From JBCBKU01 sp038521345 (lineage in GTDB: Bacteria; Pseudomonadota; Alphaproteobacteria; Rhodobacterales; Rhodobacteraceae): 64,000 bases of DNA. Positions 60,270 to 64,000 of the stretch are shown here, in pieces. Position numbers and translations under genes: made by a program. The stretch is taken from NCBI GenBank assembly GCA_038521345.1, contig JBCBKU010000003.1, forward strand, positions 186,001-250,000, read 5' to 3'. Numbering within the stretch: the stretch's first letter is position 1; every line of letters starts with the position of its first letter. Below the pieces are notes generated by a model. The model worked only from the letters and a program-made list of their open reading frames with translations. It was not told the origin of the DNA and made no database searches.

Positions 60270-61008
60270 CCTCTGGCCCGAGGGTTACGAGCGGCTGGTC
60301 TACGACGAGATCGATAGCACCAATGCCGAGGCCGCGCGCCTCGCACCAGACCTGAGGCGCCCGACCTGGATCATGGCACGGCACCAGACCGCGGCCCGGG
60401 GCCGGCGCGGCCGGGCGTGGCAAAATCCCGAAGGGAATTTTGCCGCCACCTTGGTGATGCGGCCCGGTGGCAATGCGGCCTGGGCCGGCTTGCGGTCGTT
60501 TCTGGCCGCGAACGCGCTTTACGAGACGCTGGCGCTTTGGGTCGACCGCGATGCGCTGTCGCTCAAATGGCCAAACGATGTGCTTCTGAACGAAGGCAAA
60601 GTTGCGGGGATCCTTCTGGAAAGCGCGGGCTCTGCGGTCGCCACCGATTGGCTGGCCATCGGCTTTGGCGTGAACCTTGCACAGAAACCTCTTGGGATCC
60701 GGGATGCATCGTTTCCGCCCGTCTGTTTGGCCGATTCCCTGGACGGCGAGATTATTCCGCAAGGTACGTTTCTCACCCATCTCGCCAATCATTATGCGAC
60801 TGAGGAAGACATCCTGACCCGTCTCGGCTTCGACAAGATCCGGCGCACATGGCTTGGCCGTGCCGCCCGCCTCGGCGAGATTATTACCGCCCATACGGGC
60901 CGCGAGGAAGTCACGGGACGGTTCGAGACAGTGGACGAAGGGGGGCGCCTTGTGCTTATGACCCCGGACGGTCCCCGCGCGATCCCGGCGGCCGACGTGT
61001 TTTTCTGA
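60259..61008 (+). CDS. birA: Biotin-acetyl-CoA-carboxylase ligase (no DNA-binding domain)
   Basis: 249 aa from a TTG inside the nuoN 3' end; no ATG or GTG fits before the conserved STNAEAAR segment. The ligase signature GRRGRAWQNPEGNF (biotinyl-AMP loop), LKWPNDV with the catalytic Lys, and GFGVNL are present. The N-terminal helix-turn-helix of E. coli BirA is missing, so it is an enzyme only. It would attach biotin to MccA (32.3 kb) and acetyl-CoA carboxylase. A birA-like frame also closes the Paracoccus complex I cluster. Confidence 0.92.
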   Translation: MSSDLWPEGYERLVYDEIDSTNAEAARLAPDLRRPTWIMARHQTAARGRRGRAWQNPEGNFAATLVMRPGGNAAWAGLRSFLAANALYETLALWVDRDALSLKWPNDVLLNEGKVAGILLESAGSAVATDWLAIGFGVNLAQKPLGIRDASFPPVCLADSLDGEIIPQGTFLTHLANHYATEEDILTRLGFDKIRRTWLGRAARLGEIITAHTGREEVTGRFETVDEGGRLVLMTPDGPRAIPAADVFF

Positions 61009-61018
61009 AGGCGCGCCC

Positions 61019-61798
61019 ATGCTTTTGGCAATCGATTGCGGCAACACCAATACCGTATTCTCGCTTTGGGACGGCATTAAGTTCCTGGCGACATTCCGGA
61101 CCTCGACCGAGTGGCAGCGCACGGCCGACCAGTACTACGTCTGGCTTTCGACCCTGATGGCGCATGAGGGCCTTGCGATGGAGGCCGACGAGGTCATCAT
61201 CTCGTCCACGGTTCCGCGCGTCGTATTCAACCTTCGCGTTTTTGCGGATCGATACTTCGGCACCCGACCTTTGGTCGTAGGCAAACCGGATTGCCTGCTG
61301 CCCGTTCCCCCCCGAGTAGACGAAGGAACGCAAGTCGGGCCGGATCGGCTGGTCAACACCGCCGCGGCCCACAACCGTCACGGCGGCAACCTGATCGTCG
61401 TCGATTTCGGAACCGCGACAACATTCGATGTCGTAGATCATGACGGCGCCTATGTCGGCGGCGTAATTGCGCCGGGTGTGAACCTGTCCCTTGAGGCATT
61501 GCACCAGGCTGCAGCCGCGCTGCCCCATGTGGATATCGCGAAGCCCCAGCGGGTGGTCGGCACCAATACGGTGGCTTGTATGCAATCCGGGGTCTATTGG
61601 GGTTATGTCGGCCTTGTTCGCGAGATTTGCGACCGGATCTCTGCGGAACGCGGCGGTGACATGCGCGTGGTGGCGACCGGCGGCCTCGCGCCCCTTTTCC
61701 AACAATCGGTCGACCTGTTTGACGTCTACGAAGACGATTTGACGATGCACGGTCTGACCGTCATCCACCGGTTCAATAAGGACAACAAAACGATATGA
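61019..61798 (+). CDS. coaX: Type III pantothenate kinase
   Basis: 259 aa. First step of coenzyme A synthesis. ASKHA-fold motifs are AIDCGNTNTVFSLWDG (phosphate 1), VGPDRLVNTAAA, and VDFGTATTFDVVD (phosphate 2). Starts 10 bases after birA and overlaps the RNase J gene by four bases. Confidence 0.95.
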   Translation: MLLAIDCGNTNTVFSLWDGIKFLATFRTSTEWQRTADQYYVWLSTLMAHEGLAMEADEVIISSTVPRVVFNLRVFADRYFGTRPLVVGKPDCLLPVPPRVDEGTQVGPDRLVNTAAAHNRHGGNLIVVDFGTATTFDVVDHDGAYVGGVIAPGVNLSLEALHQAAAALPHVDIAKPQRVVGTNTVACMQSGVYWGYVGLVREICDRISAERGGDMRVVATGGLAPLFQQSVDLFDVYEDDLTMHGLTVIHRFNKDNKTI

Positions 61799-63462
61799 GC
61801 AGTGAACGGCTGATCTACCTTCCCCTCGGTGGCGCGGGGGAAGTCGGCATGAATTGCTATGTTTATGGCTACGGACCCGAAGACAAGGAACGGCTAATCG
61901 TCGTCGATCTGGGTGTGACCTTTCCGGATATGGACACGACGCCCGGCGTCGACCTGATCCTTCCGGACATCACCTGGCTTGAAGATCGGGCTGACCGGAT
62001 CGAAGCCATCTTCATCACCCATGCCCACGAGGACCATGTGGGGGCGGTGGGCCATCTCTGGCCACGCCTGAAGGCCAAGGTGTATGCCCGGGCCTTCACA
62101 GCTAACATCGCCCGACGCAAACTCGACGAGCAGGGGCTCGAGGACCGGGTGGTTACGACTGCACCTGCATGGCCGCATCAAATAGAGGCCGGGCCGTTTC
62201 GGGTTGGTTTCCTTCCCGTGTCCCATTCGATCCCGGAATCCGCCGCGATGGTTATCGACACACCGAAAGGGCGGATCGTTCACACCGGTGACTTCAAGCT
62301 CGATCCAACGCCATTGGTGGGCGAGCCTTGGGATGAGCCAGCGTGGCGCGAGGTTGCAGGCGACGGCGTCCAGGCACTGGTCTGCGACAGTACGAATGTC
62401 TTCTCGCCGGATCCCGGCCGGTCCGAGGCGAGCGTCGGCCCCAACATCGTCGAGCTGGTAAAGGACGCCAAGGGCATGGTGGTGGCAACGACCTTTGCAT
62501 CCAATATCGCCCGGGTGAAAACGCTGGCCGAAGCGGCCGTGCAGGCCGGTCGTTCGGTATGCCTGCTGGGCCGTGCCATGCGGCGCATGATCGAGGCAGG
62601 GGTCGAGGCCGGCGTACTGACGGGCTTTCCGTCCACCGTTGCACCCGAGGACGCGGTACAGATTCCGCGTGAAAACCTGATGCTGATCGTCACCGGTTCA
62701 CAAGGCGAACGCCGCGCCGCATCCGCGCAGCTTTCGCGCGGGAAGTATCTCGGGCTGGAGATGCAGGAAGGTGACCTGTTCCTGTTCTCGTCGAAAACAA
62801 TCCCCGGGAATGAGCGTGGCGTCATCCGGATCATGAATGCGTTTTCCGAGATGGGTGTGGATGTGGTCGACGATACGCAGGGCCGTTATCACGTCTCGGG
62901 ACATGCGAACCGGCCAGATCTTTCAAAGGTCCATGCGTTGATGCGTCCGAAGATGCTGGTCCCCATGCACGGCGAGCATCGCCATCTCCGAGAGCACGTG
63001 AAACTTGGTCATGAACGCGCCATCCCTGGCGAGATCGCGGTGAACGGGACAATGCTTGAACTTACGGGAAATGCGCCGCGGGTGGTGGAGTACATCGAAG
63101 CCGGCCGCACCTATTATGACGGAAAGGTGTATATCGGGGCGCTGGACGGCATCGTGCGCGACCGGATCCGGATGGCGCTCAACGGCCATGTGACGGTGAC
63201 CCTCATCCTTGATGACGACGATGCGCCGATAGGTGAACCTTGGTGTGAAGCCATGGGCTTGCCCGAAATCGGAACCTCCAGAGCCCCGCTGACCGAGATC
63301 CTCGAAGAGGACCTGAACCAGTTCTTGATGCGCGCCGAGGACCGGACCCTCTCGGATGACGATCGGCTGGAAGACGAGCTGACCAAGATCGTGCGCCGGG
63401 TGGCCCAGGACGAGATCGGGAAGAAGCCCGAAGTGACCGTCGTCATCAGCCGTCTGGCGTGA
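61795..63462 (+). CDS. rnj: Ribonuclease J
   Basis: 555 aa metallo-beta-lactamase/beta-CASP nuclease for RNA processing and decay. The metal site is THAHEDHVGAVGHL, followed by HTGDFKLDPTP, the beta-CASP motif MLIVTGSQGERRAA, VHVSGHANR-type HVSGHA, and a C-terminal domain. RNase J has both 5' exonuclease and endonuclease activity in studied species. Presence fits alphaproteobacteria. Confidence 0.95.
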   Translation: MSSERLIYLPLGGAGEVGMNCYVYGYGPEDKERLIVVDLGVTFPDMDTTPGVDLILPDITWLEDRADRIEAIFITHAHEDHVGAVGHLWPRLKAKVYARAFTANIARRKLDEQGLEDRVVTTAPAWPHQIEAGPFRVGFLPVSHSIPESAAMVIDTPKGRIVHTGDFKLDPTPLVGEPWDEPAWREVAGDGVQALVCDSTNVFSPDPGRSEASVGPNIVELVKDAKGMVVATTFASNIARVKTLAEAAVQAGRSVCLLGRAMRRMIEAGVEAGVLTGFPSTVAPEDAVQIPRENLMLIVTGSQGERRAASAQLSRGKYLGLEMQEGDLFLFSSKTIPGNERGVIRIMNAFSEMGVDVVDDTQGRYHVSGHANRPDLSKVHALMRPKMLVPMHGEHRHLREHVKLGHERAIPGEIAVNGTMLELTGNAPRVVEYIEAGRTYYDGKVYIGALDGIVRDRIRMALNGHVTVTLILDDDDAPIGEPWCEAMGLPEIGTSRAPLTEILEEDLNQFLMRAEDRTLSDDDRLEDELTKIVRRVAQDEIGKKPEVTVVISRLA

Positions 63463-63515
63463 TTGGAATAACTGCCCGATCCGAGGCGCACGCGGGCCCG
63501 CGAATCTGCTAAAGA

Positions 63516-63536
63516 TAGGTCATGTTGTTTGACCTA
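63516..63536 (+). promoter_or_regulatory. Inverted repeat across the ada start codon
   Basis: TAGGTCA (63516-63522) and TGACCTA (63530-63536) form a perfect 7-bp inverted repeat with a 7-base spacer. The start codon ATG begins in the left arm (63522). In DNA it could bind a dimeric regulator, perhaps Ada itself; in RNA it would form a hairpin over the start. Confidence 0.5.
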
Positions 63537-64000
63537 CCTGATGACGCGACCCTGTACCGGGCCCTTTTGGATCGCGACACTGCCTATGACGGGCGTGCGT
63601 GGGTTGGTGTCCGCTCGACCGGGGTCTTCTGCCAGCTCAATTGCCCGGCCCGAAAGCCAAAACCCGAGAACTGCACGTTCTTTGACAGTATCGCCGGGTG
63701 TCTTGAGGCCGGGTTTCGCCCCTGCAAACGCTGCAAACCACTTCATGCCCGCGCGTGGGAGGCGGACTATGAACCCCTTCTGGCTGCGCTGGACGAGGAT
63801 CCGACGCGGCGATGGGTCGAAGGCGATATTGCGGCGCTCGGGTACGATCCGTCCACCGTTCGCCGCGTCTTCAAGCGCCAGTTCGGGATGACCTTCCTCG
63901 AGATGGCGCGTCTGACCCGCCTCCGAGAAAGCTTCGAAGCTCTGGCCGATGGGGCCCGCGTCATCGATGCGCAGCAAGCTGCGGGATACGAAAGCCCGGC
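63522..64000 (+). CDS. ada: Ada-type methylphosphotriester-DNA repair/transcription activator, 3' end cut off
   Basis: 159 residues are visible before the window ends. The N-terminal Ada zinc domain is intact: GVFCQLNCPARKPKPENC with the methyl-accepting Cys region, and FRPCKRCKP as the second metal pair. An AraC-type helix-turn-helix follows (VRRVFKRQFGMTFLEMARLTRLRES). A methylguanine methyltransferase domain would be expected beyond the edge. In studied Ada proteins methylation of the zinc-site Cys turns it into an activator. An AlkA fusion is also possible. Confidence 0.9.
   Translation, partial: MLFDLPDDATLYRALLDRDTAYDGRAWVGVRSTGVFCQLNCPARKPKPENCTFFDSIAGCLEAGFRPCKRCKPLHARAWEADYEPLLAALDEDPTRRWVEGDIAALGYDPSTVRRVFKRQFGMTFLEMARLTRLRESFEALADGARVIDAQQAAGYESP

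Noticed and set aside
1..64000. tRNA, rRNA, CRISPR arrays, insertion sequences or prophage genes
   Set aside because: No cloverleaf-like segment, regularly spaced repeat, transposase or integrase was recognised on reading both strands; a covariance-model scan could still find small RNAs.

Overview
This 64 kb, high-GC window reads as chromosomal DNA from an alphaproteobacterium of the Rhodobacteraceae/Roseobacter type. The signs are a complete nuo (complex I) cluster interrupted by many small reading frames and ending in birA-coaX-RNase J, NuoE carrying a C-terminal helix-hairpin-helix-type extension, a class III ornithine decarboxylase, and very dense ATGA/GTGA gene overlaps. No rRNA, tRNA, IS element, prophage or CRISPR array was recognised. 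The assignment rests on protein and gene-order recognition by eye, without database searches.

Layout. 1-3.1 kb: a truncated gene, ornithine decarboxylase with a long leader, and a DUF3422 membrane protein. 3.1-10 kb (minus strand): a secreted protein of unknown function, then a six-gene run transcribed as peptide-binding protein, two permeases, ECF sigma factor, membrane anti-sigma factor and subtilisin-like protease. 10-15.8 kb (plus strand): the double ATPase of the same importer, ArgE-like deacetylase, a FAD oxidoreductase and an M20 amidohydrolase. Together these look like a peptide or amino-acid-conjugate uptake and breakdown locus with its own envelope signalling module. 15.8-23.1 kb (minus strand): glmU, glmS, an AlkD-like repair gene, moaA, waaA and an LpcC-like glycosyltransferase, largely an envelope-precursor and LPS-core operon. 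23.2-26.1 kb: phosphoglycolate phosphatase, a DegT-type aminotransferase and a secreted protein.

26.1-27.1 kb holds an Xre/RES toxin-antitoxin pair with repeated operator-like boxes. 27.2-35.9 kb is a leucine/isovalerate degradation operon (ivd, mccB, mccA, HMG-CoA lyase, methylglutaconyl-CoA hydratase) behind a perfect palindrome. It is interleaved with three related LprI-like secreted proteins, a small membrane protein and a nuclease lipoprotein. A Tat-exported MsrB follows.

36.6-60.3 kb is the complete nuoA-N cluster. Between its 14 structural genes sit about 15 accessory genes: a membrane protein behind a terminator-like hairpin, two dimeric alpha/beta-barrel-type proteins, twin sulfotransferases, several families of small secreted proteins present in pairs or internal duplications, a membrane copy of the NuoE extension domain, DUF5337-, DUF5333- and DUF4259-like proteins, a carboxymuconolactone decarboxylase-like protein and a 30-residue membrane peptide. 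The window ends with birA (which could biotinylate MccA), coaX, RNase J and the start of ada.

The most notable observations are the sigma/anti-sigma/protease module in which the anti-sigma factor carries a protease-prodomain-like segment, the duplicated secreted families inside the nuo and leucine operons, a well-supported CTG start for the first sulfotransferase, a His/acid-rich loop in NuoL, and an inverted repeat spanning the ada start codon.
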